Shown here one piece after another: positions 45,784-60,890 of a stretch of 64,000 bases of DNA; position 1 is the stretch's first letter; every line of letters starts with the position of its first letter. The notes below the pieces were generated by a model. The model saw only the letters and a program-made list of their open reading frames with translations. It was not told where the DNA came from and did no database searches. Both the position numbers and the translations under genes were made by a program. The DNA comes from Sorghum bicolor (lineage: Eukaryota > Streptophyta > Magnoliopsida > Poales > Poaceae). Where the stretch lies: the NCBI RefSeq assembly GCF_000003195.3, contig NC_012873.2:44971061-45035060 (forward strand), read 5' to 3'.

Positions 45784-45821
45784 TTTGCTCGGGACGAGCA
45801 AAGGTTAAGCTTGGGGGATCT
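45784..45821 (+). promoter_or_regulatory. Stem-loop and polypurine tract of element D
   Basis: TTTGCTC-GGGAC-GAGCAAA (45784-45802), then AAGCTTGGGGGAT (45807-45819) and the LTR. Compared with element B, the outer C-G pair is T-A here, a covarying change. Confidence 0.75.
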
Positions 45822-47409
45822 TGTTGATGGTGGATATACCATAGAAATCCACATACAAAACACCGTCAACATGCCTCGGTTGCAAGGGGAAACGACATGA
45901 CATGAACATATTTTATCCATAACTAGTTCCACTTGTACTCTTAGCTTGTTTATGCAGGAACAACAAATTCAAGACATTATTTGACAAAGCCAACATCAGA
46001 ATCATCAAGAGGAGATCGAGGGGACAACAGGTGACACCCTGGGCCCACAGGGAGGGGGTCGCCCGACCCCTCTTTGGTGGGACCCAGGTGTGCCACCTAG
46101 TCCACCGACATAAGGGACCCCTGTGGACACTGCTGGTGGGCCCAGAGGCCCAGAAGTGGGGTCGCCCGACCCCACATCAAAGGCGGTTCCAGGGTCGGTG
46201 GCCTCCCACCGACCTTCCCCACATGTCCCACATGTTGATTTGCCCCTGCCGTTGATCAAATGGCGGTTGTGAGGTCGGTTTGATCCAAGGGTGGAGAGAA
46301 GATGTCACGCGGATCGATGACGTGGCGATGGAGTAACCCCTACTCCATCTCCCTCTATAAAAGGCAGCCTCCATCCTTCATTTCAAGTGTGCAATTCCAA
46401 GGCCAAGTGCATTACAAGTTCCAAGCATACAAGTAGAGTAGTAGTTAGTCTAGAGTGGGAGTTAGAGTCGAGTCGAGCGAAGCTCGGGGTCTCCGGAGTC
46501 GTCTTCTGGAGAGTCTGGTATAGCTCTTGTACCTTTCTACTTTTGTAAGACTTTCCTTTTATTAATATATTATTCTTACTTTACTTTACTGAGTTCTTAC
46601 TTAGTGCAAGTCTTTTAGTCTTGTTGTGCATTTACTTTAGTAATATAGTTGTCTTAGTGAAGTTAGTGACCTGTAACCACTCCTGTGTGTGCATCATCGT
46701 CCTATCTTGTATAGGAGCTCTAGCTAGCTGCAACTAGTTAGCGTTGTAGGATTAAGTGTGAGCGTGGTGCTCATACTTAAGATTACCTTTGATTACCGCT
46801 AGCTTGAACGGAAAGTAGGAGCGCACTCCCTAGTAGGTGACAGATCGTGGGCGGCATTAGGTTCTCCTCACGTACAGGCTAGTTCTTAAAAGGTAAGGCG
46901 TCCATAAGCCCAATAGTCGCTTTCGGTAAGGGGTTAGGTGAAAAACCTTCTAAGCGTCTTACCAGCTCGGCTATCCCTCGCACACAGTTAGTAAGGCTCT
47001 AGCGTAGTTAAGGCAATTATCTATTAAAGTGAGTCACAGAAGTCAAGTTAGATACATAGGAGTCCTTTACTCACTCGTTGTCCTCCCACCTAGCTAACTC
47101 TACCATTTACCTTTAGCATAGGACCTTGGATTCACCACTACCCTTCCTATTCGTTATTTACCACCCTTATTCACTAGTTGATACTAGATAACTCAAGGAA
47201 TCTCATTCCCCTTTTTTTTGTTAAACACACTTAGCCGCTTTCCCTTGGGAAAATATAAATTACGATACCTTGGAATACTCCTGGGTGAAGTGCTACAGCG
47301 GTACATTCTGTGCGCTTGCGGAATTATCCAATAGTAAATAGAGTTACCCTACCAGGGCACTTCTGGCGCCGTCGCCGATATCCGGTGGTTGCGTTAAGAA
47401 GTGTCAACA
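45822..47409 (+). repeat. 3' LTR of element D
   Basis: 1,588 bp, starts TGTTGATGG (5' LTR TGTTGACGG) and ends GTCAACA. Two further differences from the partner near 46801 and 46811. Confidence 0.92.
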
Positions 47410-47414
47410 AGGAA

Positions 47415-50291
47415 CTACCTGGAATGCCACCAGATAGGGATATAGAGTTCATCATTGATCTTATCCCTGGGACTACCCCCATAGCCAAGAGACCTTACAG
47501 AATGGCTCCGGCAGAGTTAGCTGAACTGAAAGAGCAGCTAAGAGACTTGCAGCAGAAAGGTTATATTAGACCTAGTTCTTCACCATGGGGAGCCCCAGTC
47601 TTGTTTGTGAAGAAGAAAGATGGAAGTATGAGGATGTGTGTGGATTATAGGTCCCTAAATGAAGTCACCATCAAGAATAAGTATCTCCTGCCAAGGATAG
47701 ATGACCTTTTTGATCAGCTTAAAGGAGCCAAGTATTTCTCTAAGATTGATTTGAGATCAGGTTATCACCAACTCAAGATCAAGAATAGTGATGTCCCCAA
47801 GACAGCCTTTGTAACCAGATATGGACAATATGAGTTTACAGTGATGTCATTTGGGTTAACCAATGCCCCTGCCTATTTCATGAACCTCATAAATAAGGTA
47901 TTCATGGAAGAGTTAGATAAGTTTGTTGTAGTCTTCATTGATGACATACTTATCTACTCTAAGAGTACTGAAGAACATGGGCAACACTTGAGAGTAGTAT
48001 TGGAAAAACTAAGAAGACACAAGTTGTATGCTAAATTCAGCAAGTGTGAATTTTGGCTTGAGAAGGTTGCATTTCTAGGCCACATCTTGACAGCTGAAGG
48101 AGTTGCAGTTGACCCTGAGAAAGTCGAAGCTATCTCCCATTGGGAGCAACCCACCAATGTGAGTGAGGTTAGAAGTTTTCTTGGATTAGCTGGATATTAT
48201 CGAAGGTTTATAGAAGGATTTTCCAAGATAGCCAGACCCATGACAGAGCTTCTTAGGAAGGATAAGAAATTCACTTGGACAAAATCATGTGAGAAGAGTT
48301 TCCAAGAGTTGAAGAAGAGACTAACAACAGCACCAGTGTTAACCTTGCCGGACATTCACCAAGATTTCATCATATACTGTGATGCCTCAAGACAAGGTTT
48401 AGGATGTGTTCTCATGCAAGGAGGAAAAGTGGTTGCTTATGCATCTCGTCAGCTTAGACCTCATGAGCAAAATTACCCTACCCATGATTTGGAGTTAGCA
48501 GCTATAGTGCATGCTCTCAAGATTTGGAGACACTACCTCATTGGAAACAAGTGTGAAATCTACACTGATCACAAGAGTTTGAAGTACATCTTCACACAGT
48601 CAGACTTGAACCTAAGGCAAAGAAGATGGTTGGAGTTAATCAAGGACTACAACCTTGAGATTCATTACCACCCAGGAAAGGCCAACGTGGTAGCAGATGC
48701 CCTAAGCAGAAGGTCATATGGTCAGCAGTTGGTGCCTAAGAACACTCACCTACAAGAAGAGATAGCACACTTGAACATGCATATAGTACGCCAACCTCAA
48801 AATGGCAGTCTGATGGTGCAGCCAACTCTTGTGGAAGAAATCAAACAGACACAACATAAGGATAAGGATCTGATGAAGATTCATGAGCAAACTGGAGAAA
48901 ATAAAGCTCCATACTTTAGAGTGGATAACAAAGGAGTATTGTGGTATAAAAACAGGATTTGTGTGCCCAAGGAGGGAAAGTTTCAAAAATTAATCCTTGA
49001 TGAAGCCCATAACTCAGCTTATTCTATCCACCCTGGTGCCACCAAGATGTACATGGACTTAAAAGAAAGATATTGGTGGAATGGCATGAAAGCTGATGTG
49101 GCACGATTTGTTGCACAATGTGATGTTTGCCAAAGGGTTAAAGCAGAGCATCAAAAACCAGCAGGCTTGCTCCAGCTATTGCCTATTCCTGTTTGGAAAT
49201 GGGATGAGATACGCATGGATTTTGTGAATGGATTACCCAAAACTCTAAAAGGAAATCATTCAATATGGGTAATAGTGGACCGCCTTACCAAGGTTGCTCA
49301 CTTCATACCTGTGCGCACCAAGTATAGTGGAGACAAGTTAGCCCAGTTATATGTGGATAACATAGTCAAATTGCATGGTGTGCCAAGTAGGATTGTATCT
49401 GACCGAGGTACCCAATTTACCTCTAAGTTCTGGAAAAGTTTGCATGAAGCTATGGGAACCAAGCTAGATTTTAGCTCAGCTTATCATCCTCAAACAGATG
49501 GTCAGACTGAAAGAATAAATCAGATTATGGAAGATATGCTAAGAGCATGTGTGCTCACATATGGTAAAGATTGGGAGAAAAGCCTAACTTATGCAGAGTT
49601 CTCCTATAATAATAGTTACCAAGCTAGTTTGGGCATGTCACCTTTTAAGGCCCTGTATGGAAGAAAATGTAGAACCCCATTGATGTGGTCAGAAGTTGGA
49701 GAACGAACCTTGCTTGGACCAGCCCTTATAAAAGAAGCAGAAGATCGTGTAGCTGAAATCAGAGAAAAATTGAAAAAGGTACAATCACGTCAAAAGAGCT
49801 ATTCTGATAAAAGAAGGCGGGAGTTAAGTTTTGCAGTTGGAGATTTTGTGTATGTCAAAGTCTCTCCTATTCGAGAAACTCGAAGGTTCCAAGTCAGAGG
49901 CAAGCTAGCACCTCGGTATATTGGACCATATCAAGTATTACAGAGGATTGGAGTTGTAGCCTATCGTGTTCGGCTACCTGAAGAAATGTCAGATATACAC
50001 AATGTGTTTCATGTCTCCCAATTGAATAAATGTCTCAGAGTACCAGAGGAACAAATATCGCCAGACACAGTTGATTTACAAGACGACCTAAGATATCAAG
50101 AAGTGCCAATAAAAATCCTAGATACAGTCACCAAGCAAACTCGAACGACAACAGTCCGAATTTGTCGTGTTCAGTGGAGTAGACACACTGAAGCAGAAGC
50201 AACATGGGAAAGAGAAGATGCCCTAAGAGAAGAGTTTCCCCATCTATTTAGGACCCAGCCGAATCTCGAGGACGAGATTCCTTTTAAGTGA
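47415..50291 (+). CDS. Element A pol: reverse transcriptase, RNase H, integrase, chromodomain
   Basis: The codons upstream to 47310 are LTR of element D; A's own pol resumes at 47415, in phase with 38179 ([13 protein letters not shown]). Open to TGA 50291, 958 residues. Reverse transcriptase: [32 protein letters not shown] at about 47937. RNase [37 protein letters not shown]. Integrase: H...[12 protein letters not shown] in [11 protein letters not shown] in SDRGTQF, E in [10 protein letters not shown]-terminal chromodomain ([18 protein letters not shown], ~50170-50225). No stops, unlike the gag-protease half of the same element. Confidence 0.92.
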   Translation, partial: LPGMPPDRDIEFIIDLIPGTTPIAKRPYRMAPAELAELKEQLRDLQQKGYIRPSSSPWGAPVLFVKKKDGSMRMCVDYRSLNEVTIKNKYLLPRIDDLFDQLKGAKYFSKIDLRSGYHQLKIKNSDVPKTAFVTRYGQYEFTVMSFGLTNAPAYFMNLINKVFMEELDKFVVVFIDDILIYSKSTEEHGQHLRVVLEKLRRHKLYAKFSKCEFWLEKVAFLGHILTAEGVAVDPEKVEAISHWEQPTNVSEVRSFLGLAGYYRRFIEGFSKIARPMTELLRKDKKFTWTKSCEKSFQELKKRLTTAPVLTLPDIHQDFIIYCDASRQGLGCVLMQGGKVVAYASRQLRPHEQNYPTHDLELAAIVHALKIWRHYLIGNKCEIYTDHKSLKYIFTQSDLNLRQRRWLELIKDYNLEIHYHPGKANVVADALSRRSYGQQLVPKNTHLQEEIAHLNMHIVRQPQNGSLMVQPTLVEEIKQTQHKDKDLMKIHEQTGENKAPYFRVDNKGVLWYKNRICVPKEGKFQKLILDEAHNSAYSIHPGATKMYMDLKERYWWNGMKADVARFVAQCDVCQRVKAEHQKPAGLLQLLPIPVWKWDEIRMDFVNGLPKTLKGNHSIWVIVDRLTKVAHFIPVRTKYSGDKLAQLYVDNIVKLHGVPSRIVSDRGTQFTSKFWKSLHEAMGTKLDFSSAYHPQTDGQTERINQIMEDMLRACVLTYGKDWEKSLTYAEFSYNNSYQASLGMSPFKALYGRKCRTPLMWSEVGERTLLGPALIKEAEDRVAEIREKLKKVQSRQKSYSDKRRRELSFAVGDFVYVKVSPIRETRRFQVRGKLAPRYIGPYQVLQRIGVVAYRVRLPEEMSDIHNVFHVSQLNKCLRVPEEQISPDTVDLQDDLRYQEVPIKILDTVTKQTRTTTVRICRVQWSRHTEAEATWEREDALREEFPHLFRTQPNLEDEIPFK

Positions 50292-50299
50292 GGTAGGTT

Positions 50300-53220
50300 T
50301 GTAACATCCCCAAAATTCACATTCAAAATCACTCGCATTAAAAATTATTTTCAAAATATATTTCAAAAACTATAAAATAATTTGAGCTCTATAGTATCTC
50401 CATCTAATCCATCCATATTTTTCGCGCACAAATAACAGCGAGTACCTACACGAATATATATCTTGCGGGAAAACATGCAAGAAAACATAGCAGTGCACCT
50501 ACACGAATATATATCTCATGCATGCATGCAGGACGAGCATGCACCGTCCATTTGCATGCACCTGCATGCAAGGACACGGTGATTAGGCACCGTCCATTTG
50601 CATGCATCGTGCATGCAAATTAGACACCGACCATGCGCTATAGTAGCATTTTAATGGCAACGAGCTGAGCACTCTGGCCTATAAAAAGGCACTCTCGGGT
50701 GCTCACTCTCACCACCCGAGAAGCACGTTTACTCACTCGCTCACTCGCTCGTTTTCTCTCGCTTCGCATATACCGTATACGGCCATACGCACAAGCCGAG
50801 CTCGTCTGTCGTCGCAAGACGAGGTGAGCAGCTCATGAGCATCTCCTTGCTCTTCGCTGTCTTTCTGTAGTATTTTTTCTGTATTTCTCTTTGTATTTGT
50901 CTGTACCGATTCACTGCCAAGAACTCCACGAATAGAACAGAAGAGCTCTAATGACCCCTGCTAATTTCTCTCTAACCATGCATGAGTGGGCCATAAGCAT
51001 TAACTTCACCAAATAGTACATGCATGCATGCACTACCAGCCAAACAAATGCCCACGTGAAGCATCCATTCCTTAATCATCGTTAGTCTTTTTCGCATGAT
51101 TAAATTTCGGTCATTTTACAAATACCACAAGCTAACTCTGATTTCAATAATTCTTTTTCCTAAATTCATCTAAAATCATGATCTACCTTCCATATTAATT
51201 TCATGATTTTTAGAGCCCATTTGAATTTATGTGATTATTTATCTGTGCTTGTCGTCTGTGTCGGTCGTCGCGTATTTTAGCTGACGGAGTGAACGAGCCG
51301 GAGAACGAGAACGTTGGAGACGAGTACCGCGAGTTTGACGCCGAGGACCCGGACTGTCAGCAAGAGTTTGCTGAGGACGCCGACGGAGGCAAGTCCAACC
51401 GATCCCCTTTGATGCATATTGATCCTATTTTTAAACACAACCCATAGAAGTCGTTTTAAATATTGCATGTACCATATATGTACGAAGTATTTTCGCTGCT
51501 TAGGCCCTGTTTAGTTCTCCACCCAAAAAATTTTCATCCATTCCATCGAATCTTTGCACACATGCATGAAACATTAAATGTAGATAAAAAAATAAACTAA
51601 TTACACAGTTTGGTTGAAAATCGCGAGACGAATCTTTTAAGCCTAGTTAGTCTATGATTAGCCTTAAGTGCTACAGTAACTCACATGTGCTAATGACAGA
51701 TTAATTATACTTAATAGATTCGTCTTGCAGTTTCCTGACGAGTTATGTAATTTGTTTTTTTATTAGTTTGTAAAAATATCTCCCGACATCCTTCCAACAT
51801 ATCTGATGTGACACCCAAAAAATTTTCATCTTCAATCTAAACAGGCCTTTAGTTAAAACCTGTTGAATAGTCATCCTTGAATTGCTATTACCCGGTAATT
51901 GTCTTGTTCGAACCTAGGAACAAATAATATGCTATGACAAGAAATATTATTATTTAGTATGCTTAGGACTTGTTACTCATCTCGGATACTCATCGCTATA
52001 TTTTTCAAATATAATGATTTTAAAAGTAAAAGGTGTGAGTGGTGAAAATAAATTGGGGATATTATGAAAGGGTTAATGAACAAGTTATAGATGTGATTAC
52101 TATAGAGATGGGGCGGATGGGATCTCTTTTGGGATGCCCTGGTGTTGTGGCTTATATCTTGCGGGGTTAAGCGTGAAGATATCCGCCTTGTCTCGATTAA
52201 GGACTGAGTTGATGATTCATCTTGCCTAACTCATTTATCGTACAACCACTCGCATTGCATGGGAAAGGCTTCGTCTAAATCCCTCTAGTTAATATGGCAA
52301 TCACCTGGAGGCAGGTGTGCAACGGGACACTAAGAGATGTATGTGAAATGGTGAAAATATATGAAATATAAAGAGCTCTGTGAATTATTATGGTATCATG
52401 AGATGTGGCCTTAGTGTTCCCGTGGTGAGCGTCATTACTTAGCTATGGAGGGTAATGACTTTGATGGATCTGTGCTTGCACGACGGTGTAAGTTATGGTA
52501 TCCTACTTGTGGGAAAAGTGTACAACCTCTGCAGAGTGTAAATCTATCTGGATAGCCGTGTCCGCGGTCTCGGACGGGTTATGGTTTGGTTTCAACAACT
52601 AGATGAGATGGGATGAGTGAAAACATGAGAGTGAGTGTGATTTTAGAAATAAATGGTTGACTGTCATTGTGTTGTGGGAACAAGGGTTCAACAACACTTA
52701 AAATTGTGATCAAACCTCCCATTATCAGAAATACTATCATATGTGGAAAACGAGTTCTTTTACCACAGTATTTGTGAAATCAAATCTTGCATGTGTAAAA
52801 AGATAGCTTTATGCAAATAAAACTAAGCCTCATCCTTGATTTATCCATATGCATATATATTGTTATCCCCTTCCGTAGGGTAAGGTTGGATTTGTTGAGT
52901 ACTTTGTACTCACCCTTGCTTTATTAAACAGAGGAAGATCCGGACTTTGATTCCGAAGTGGCGTTCGAGTAAGGTCGTGTCTGCACCCAACTAAGCCTGT
53001 GGCATTGGGACTCGTCAGATGTTCGATTGTGATATCGTTTGTTTCTGGGTCCTTTGGACCTATGTTGTATTTTGGTGTCTTATTATTATAGCGTGCCTTC
53101 CTTGTCCACGCTTACCGAGACTACTGCGCTGAAACTTATCTGATGTAATAAATATGTTACTAGCCTCCTGGGACTAGTATTGTATTACATTTAAGTTCCT
53201 GGTTTACCAGGGGCGCTTCA
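50300..53220 (+). repeat. 3' LTR of element A
   Basis: TGTAACATCCCC...GGGGCGCTTCA, 2,921 bp, carrying a MITE at 51503-51848. Followed by CCTTA, the second copy of the target duplication. Confidence 0.9.
51503..51848. mobile_element. Tourist-like MITE in the 3' LTR of element A
   Basis: 346 bp, terminal repeats GGCCCTGTTTAG.../...CTAAACAGGCCT (imperfect). Flanked by TTA (51500-51502, 51849-51851). The 5' LTR has the empty site CGCTGCTTAGTTAAAACC at about 11392, which proves boundaries and the TTA duplication and assigns it to PIF/Harbinger-type MITEs. Confidence 0.9.
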
Positions 53221-53225
53221 CCTTA

Positions 53226-53827
53226 CCAGCGTGAGATTTCCAACCTTTCTAATGCAACAAATTTCTTCTTTCCTTCCTTTTAACACATACTAGATGTTTT
53301 CTTTTAAAACCTACGTAATTTTTTCGTTCCTATTCAAATAATGCACAGAGGGGGGTGCGACTTTCAGAGAGATGAGAGGTTTCTCTTGTATATTTGCGTC
53401 AGGAAACCTTTCTTATTCTTTATTTTTCGCACCCTTTTGCATCCACATTTATATATTTTTTCTATTGCGTTTGCATTAGCAATCCTTTCTTATTCTTTAT
53501 TTTTTTACATCCTTTTACCTTCTATTTGGGTTTGGAATACTTTTTTTGTTTTTGTTTTTGTTTTTTCAAGTATTCAATTTCTGCGTTGTGTTTGGAATGT
53601 TTTTTTTTGTTTTATATAAAGTCTCCCTGTCACACAAATAGGCCCAATTCAGTCACAGAGACAAGCCCAATAGTCCAGGCCCACTGTGTGCAATGCGGCC
53701 ATGCGGGTCAATCCAAAGGCCATGATGATGAGCCAACAGGATCGAACGATCCAAATTCTCCAGACCCTAGTAGAAAGCAACAACCACGCCGTCCGAGCAA
53801 AACCCATCTGCTAGAGCCCGAGGCAAG
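53226..53827. other. Host flank and promoter region of RPS27 copy 1
   Basis: T-rich host sequence to about 53630, then sequence related to the 5' region of RPS27 copy 2 (from CCTGTCACACAAA). It contains GGCCCA-type site II motifs around 53640-53685. A short frame from ATG 53722 (MMMSQQDRTIQILQ...) stops before the main ATG. Confidence 0.6.
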
Positions 53828-55991
<2,164 letters not shown>

Positions 55992-56880
55992 CATAGTTTG
56001 GCGGAACATCTTTTTTGACACATTTAGTTTTTGTTAGCTACTTTTCCCTAAGTCATGTTTGCATTGATCTGTTGCATTACAAGGTGTTCGTTCATCATGT
56101 TTTGTCTTAGGTTATACACATAAAGTTAAATGAACGATATGAGGCATTTGCACCATGTCAATAGTTTCATATATGGCTAATGGTATTATTTCTTGCAATA
56201 AAATAAGCCGTGTTAAATGTGTTCTCAAGAATGAATGAGTTCATTTAGTGTTACTAACATTGAGCCTTCATATGTTCTGTACTTCTGTGTGTGTGTGTTT
56301 TCATGATTTCTCTTCTACTATCTCCTTGTTTCTTGTAGCATTTGCTCCCATGAACATGGAGAACAATTTTGCTCGGCGTGACCAAAGATTTAGAAACTAG
56401 GACCAGGATAATTTAGGTTTTGCTCATACAACTTGAGTGATGATTTTGACTTGCATGGTCAAACTTTTGGAAGCCGTAAGTTACAAAAATGAATCAAATT
56501 TTAGGAATCGGCGTGATTCAGGTTTCCAAAATGAACCACGTGTCAGAAACTAGCGTAATTTAAATTTCCAAAGTGAACCAAGTTTGAGAAATCACCGATA
56601 TCCAGATTTTCATGTTTCAGAAATAATCGATATCCAGATTTCCAAAACCAAGGAAGTCAAGCATTTGATGAGTAGAGGGTGACAAAGTGGCTGCAGATTT
56701 GCTGGCAACATGAACATGCTTATTTTGTTGATTTTTGTGGTGACTTATGGTAATTTATTCTGAAATGGTTGGTGTAAGAAGTTATCTTCTGTGGTAGCAG
56801 ATTGCGACAAAATAGAAAGGAACAGATCTACTGTTCTTAACTTGTAATATACGTTGGGTACTTATTAAGCCAAAAACAGT
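55992..56880. other. Region after RPS27 copy 1 with degenerate 42-bp repeats
   Basis: No intact gene. From about 56380 to 56660 a degenerate repeat of roughly 42 bp recurs (units around GATTCAGGTTTCCAAAATGA, AATTTAAATTTCCAAAGTGA, GATATCCAGATTT). In one frame it reads as a 14-residue repeat (RN...D.GFQNEP) with stops, so it may be a decayed exon of a repeat protein. Confidence 0.5.
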
Positions 56881-57157
56881 CAGGGATAAAAACATATCGG
56901 ATACAAACGGATATTATCTGTTTTCATATTTTTTATCGGATTCGGATTTGAATACGGTTGTCGGATTCGGATTCGGATTCGAATACAGATAATGTTAATT
57001 ATGTCGGATAAGATATGATTGGATGTCGACATCATAAATATACGATTTAAGTATTCGAACACGGATACGGTATCAGATGTTGAATAAACTCGGAACTCCT
57101 CTAAACAAATTCAGTCTCGAATACGGTCGGAAAATATCCGTACCGTTTTCATCCCTA
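56881..57157. mobile_element. Ds-like hAT MITE
   Basis: Starts CAGGGATAAAAAC and ends CCGTTTTCATCCCTA, matching the Ac/Ds ends (CAGGGATGAAA / TAGGGATGAAA) with one mismatch. Flanked by the perfect 8-bp duplication AAAACAGT (56873-56880, 57158-57165). 277 bp, non-coding, with CGGATTCGGATT-type subterminal repeats. Confidence 0.92.
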
Positions 57158-57165
57158 AAAACAGT

Positions 57166-57841
57166 ACGCATTGGATTTTGGGCATGCACGTTGTTGAATA
57201 GTTAAAAGTTGGAACAATGAGGCTAATTTCCTAACCTGCCGATCCAAAAAAGAATGAGCTCGTATTTCAATAAACTTATTTTGCTTGCTTCTTTTTCGTC
57301 ACCTGTGTCTTTGGATGGCACATTTGTTTACTTTCCTGCTTATACTTATAGTAAATACCATTAAAATATTCTCGCAAAAAAACCATGAAAATGCACCACC
57401 ATATGGATTCAATTTCCTTGTTGTGTTTTTTTTGCTTTATCATGGATTAAAAAAAATCTTCGTTGTGTTTGGAATATACTTTTTTGTTTTATAAAGTAGT
57501 GGGGTGTTCTTTTTTTTTACAACGACATTGTCTCTCATAAATATCCAAGAAAACAAAGACTAGTACAGAAGATGGATAATAATAAGACATAAAACAAATC
57601 TAAAAATAAGAGTAAAAAAACAAATCGGTCTACTTCTTTCATCATCCGTGTTTGCTGGAGCATGAAAATCGCACTTAATAGACAGTAAAGAAAAGAAAAA
57701 CCTGCAAACATCCGTGACGATTATGGCTTTGAAGACCGTAAAAGGTACTCACTGCTAACAATGTTTTTTTAAGAATTATACAGTACTTTGCACGTGTGGC
57801 TTTTAATTAGACACAAACACCACCTCTGCCTGTCACACAAA
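57166..57841. other. Spacer upstream of RPS27 copy 2
   Basis: AT-rich, no gene. 57450-57500 resembles 53580-53625 before copy 1 (GTTGTGTTTGGAAT...TTTTATAAAGT); then about 320 bp (57500-57825) have no counterpart before copy 1. Confidence 0.5.
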
Positions 57842-57886
57842 TGGGCCTAATTCAGCTACAGAGACGAGCCCAATAATCCAGGCCCA
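57842..57886 (+). promoter_or_regulatory. Site II cluster of the RPS27 copy 2 promoter
   Basis: TGGGCC (57842), AGCCCA (57867-57872) and GGCCCA (57881) within 45 bp. TGGGCY site II motifs are typical of plant ribosomal protein promoters. The same set is in front of copy 1. Confidence 0.6.
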
Positions 57887-58102
57887 CTGTGTGCAGTGCG
57901 GGTCACTCCGAAGGTCGTGATGATGAGCCAGCAGGATCGAACGGTCCAGATTCTCCAGACCCTAGTAGAAAGCAACAACCACGCCTTCCGCGCAAAACCC
58001 TCCCGGCTCAGACTCGTCTGTTGCAGCTCCTCCTCCGCCGCCGCCGCCGCCCCCGCCCCGCATCGGTTTCCCTCCTACCCTCCGCCGGTAGCCGAAAGCA
58101 AG

Positions 58103-59908
<1,806 letters not shown>

Positions 59909-60247
59909 AGCGGGGTCTGTTAGTACTGGATCGGTTGTCAATCTACAGCATGTAGTCTTCAAGTTTTGCTCTATGCTAGTGTCATGAATTGCCTTAGCTA
60001 AGGCTTTCCATAATGTTGTTCGACTGCTGCTATGTATTGCTATTGCATGTTGGCTATTGCTAGACTTTTGCTGGTTTGGTTCAGATCATGATTTGAATTA
60101 TATTTATGCTATTGACGATATTTGGTGACATGATGGTGTTTCTTGGTAGTCAATAGTCATGGTCACTTATCCTTTGGATGGAGGGAAGTTAGAGGGCACG
60201 GCACTTGTAGTTATGTTGGCTAAGATGTTAGCTGTTTACGTTCAGTA
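59909..60247. other. 3' UTR and spacer after RPS27 copy 2
   Basis: T/G-rich sequence without a frame, consistent with 3' UTR. No clear polyadenylation signal stands out. Confidence 0.5.
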
Positions 60248-60556
60248 CCCTCTCTTCCAAAATACAAAATATTTCATCCCAAATTGGAAGTCATTTCAAG
60301 AATCTTAGAGAGTCAAAGTATTTCAAGTTTGATCAAATTTATATGGTTGGATGATGTCATTTATGATACCAATTAAGAAACCATTAGATTCTTTATTTTT
60401 TTTTGACAAAGAGATTCTTTATTAATTATATTTTTATAGTATATCTATATCTATTTAATGTCATAAATCTTTGTTATTTTTTTTTATAATTTTGGTCAAA
60501 TGATGCTTTGACTTTTCAAGATTCTTGGAATGACTTATGATTTTGGACGAAGGGAG
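60248..60556. mobile_element. Stowaway-like MITE
   Basis: Ends CCCTCTCTTCCAAAAT... and ...ATTTTGGACGAAGGGAG, the Stowaway (Tc1/mariner) consensus CTCCCTCCGTCCCAAAAT with mismatches, flanked by TA (60246-60247, 60557-60558). 309 bp, AT-rich. AGATTCTTTATT occurs twice near 60387-60425, separated by a T-run, probably an internal small duplication. Confidence 0.85.
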
Positions 60557-60558
60557 TA

Positions 60559-60890
60559 CTATTTAAGAAGACTTGCATTCAAAATGTATGAAGTACCTAG
60601 TTCCAACTTAATATATTCGTAAGAAGAAACGCATAGTAGGTCCCTCAACTTGAGCCATTGTAGCGCCTGGATCCCCAAACCATTTTGCTTCTTCAAGCAC
60701 TCTCTCCATATAGAATTTAGATGTTTGAGAAAAAAATTTAGATTAAATATTGAGAATATAAATTATCAATAACTTTTAAATTATTAAATTTGCAAATGTA
60801 AAAATTATATAAATAGATTTATCTTGAAAAATATTTTCATAAAAACATACATATATCATTTTTTCTAAATATTTATATAAAAATATATAC
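60559..60890. other. AT-rich spacer
   Basis: No gene seen; strongly AT-rich from 60720. Confidence 0.4.

Larger units (their letters stand above)
38180..47409 (+). mobile_element. Element D: young non-autonomous Athila-like element, inserted in A
   Basis: LTRs of 1,588 bp (38180-39767, 45822-47409), target duplication AGGAA (38175-38179, 47410-47414). It split A's pol between protease and reverse transcriptase at the [12 protein letters not shown] junction. Contains an Asp-tRNA primer-binding site, gag-protease, and a second gene; no reverse transcriptase, RNase H or integrase. 9,230 bp. Confidence 0.92.
10205..53220 (+). mobile_element. Element A: Tekay/Del-type chromovirus, outermost layer of the nest
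   Basis: Bounded by LTRs at 10205-12769 and 50300-53220 and by the perfect target duplication CCTTA (10200-10204 and 53221-53225). Interrupted by element B after 12920, element D after 38179 and a MITE in the 3' LTR; removing these and the duplications leaves about 11.2 kb. Order: LTR, iMet primer-binding site, ORF1 (35154), gag-protease (36434), reverse transcriptase to chromodomain (47415-50291), LTR. The pol half is open, the gag-protease half has several stops. The integrase-chromodomain type and large LTRs suggest the Tekay/Del clade. Confidence 0.9.

Noticed and set aside
47310..47409. N-terminal 33 codons before the pol of element A
   Set aside because: They are the end of the 3' LTR of element D.
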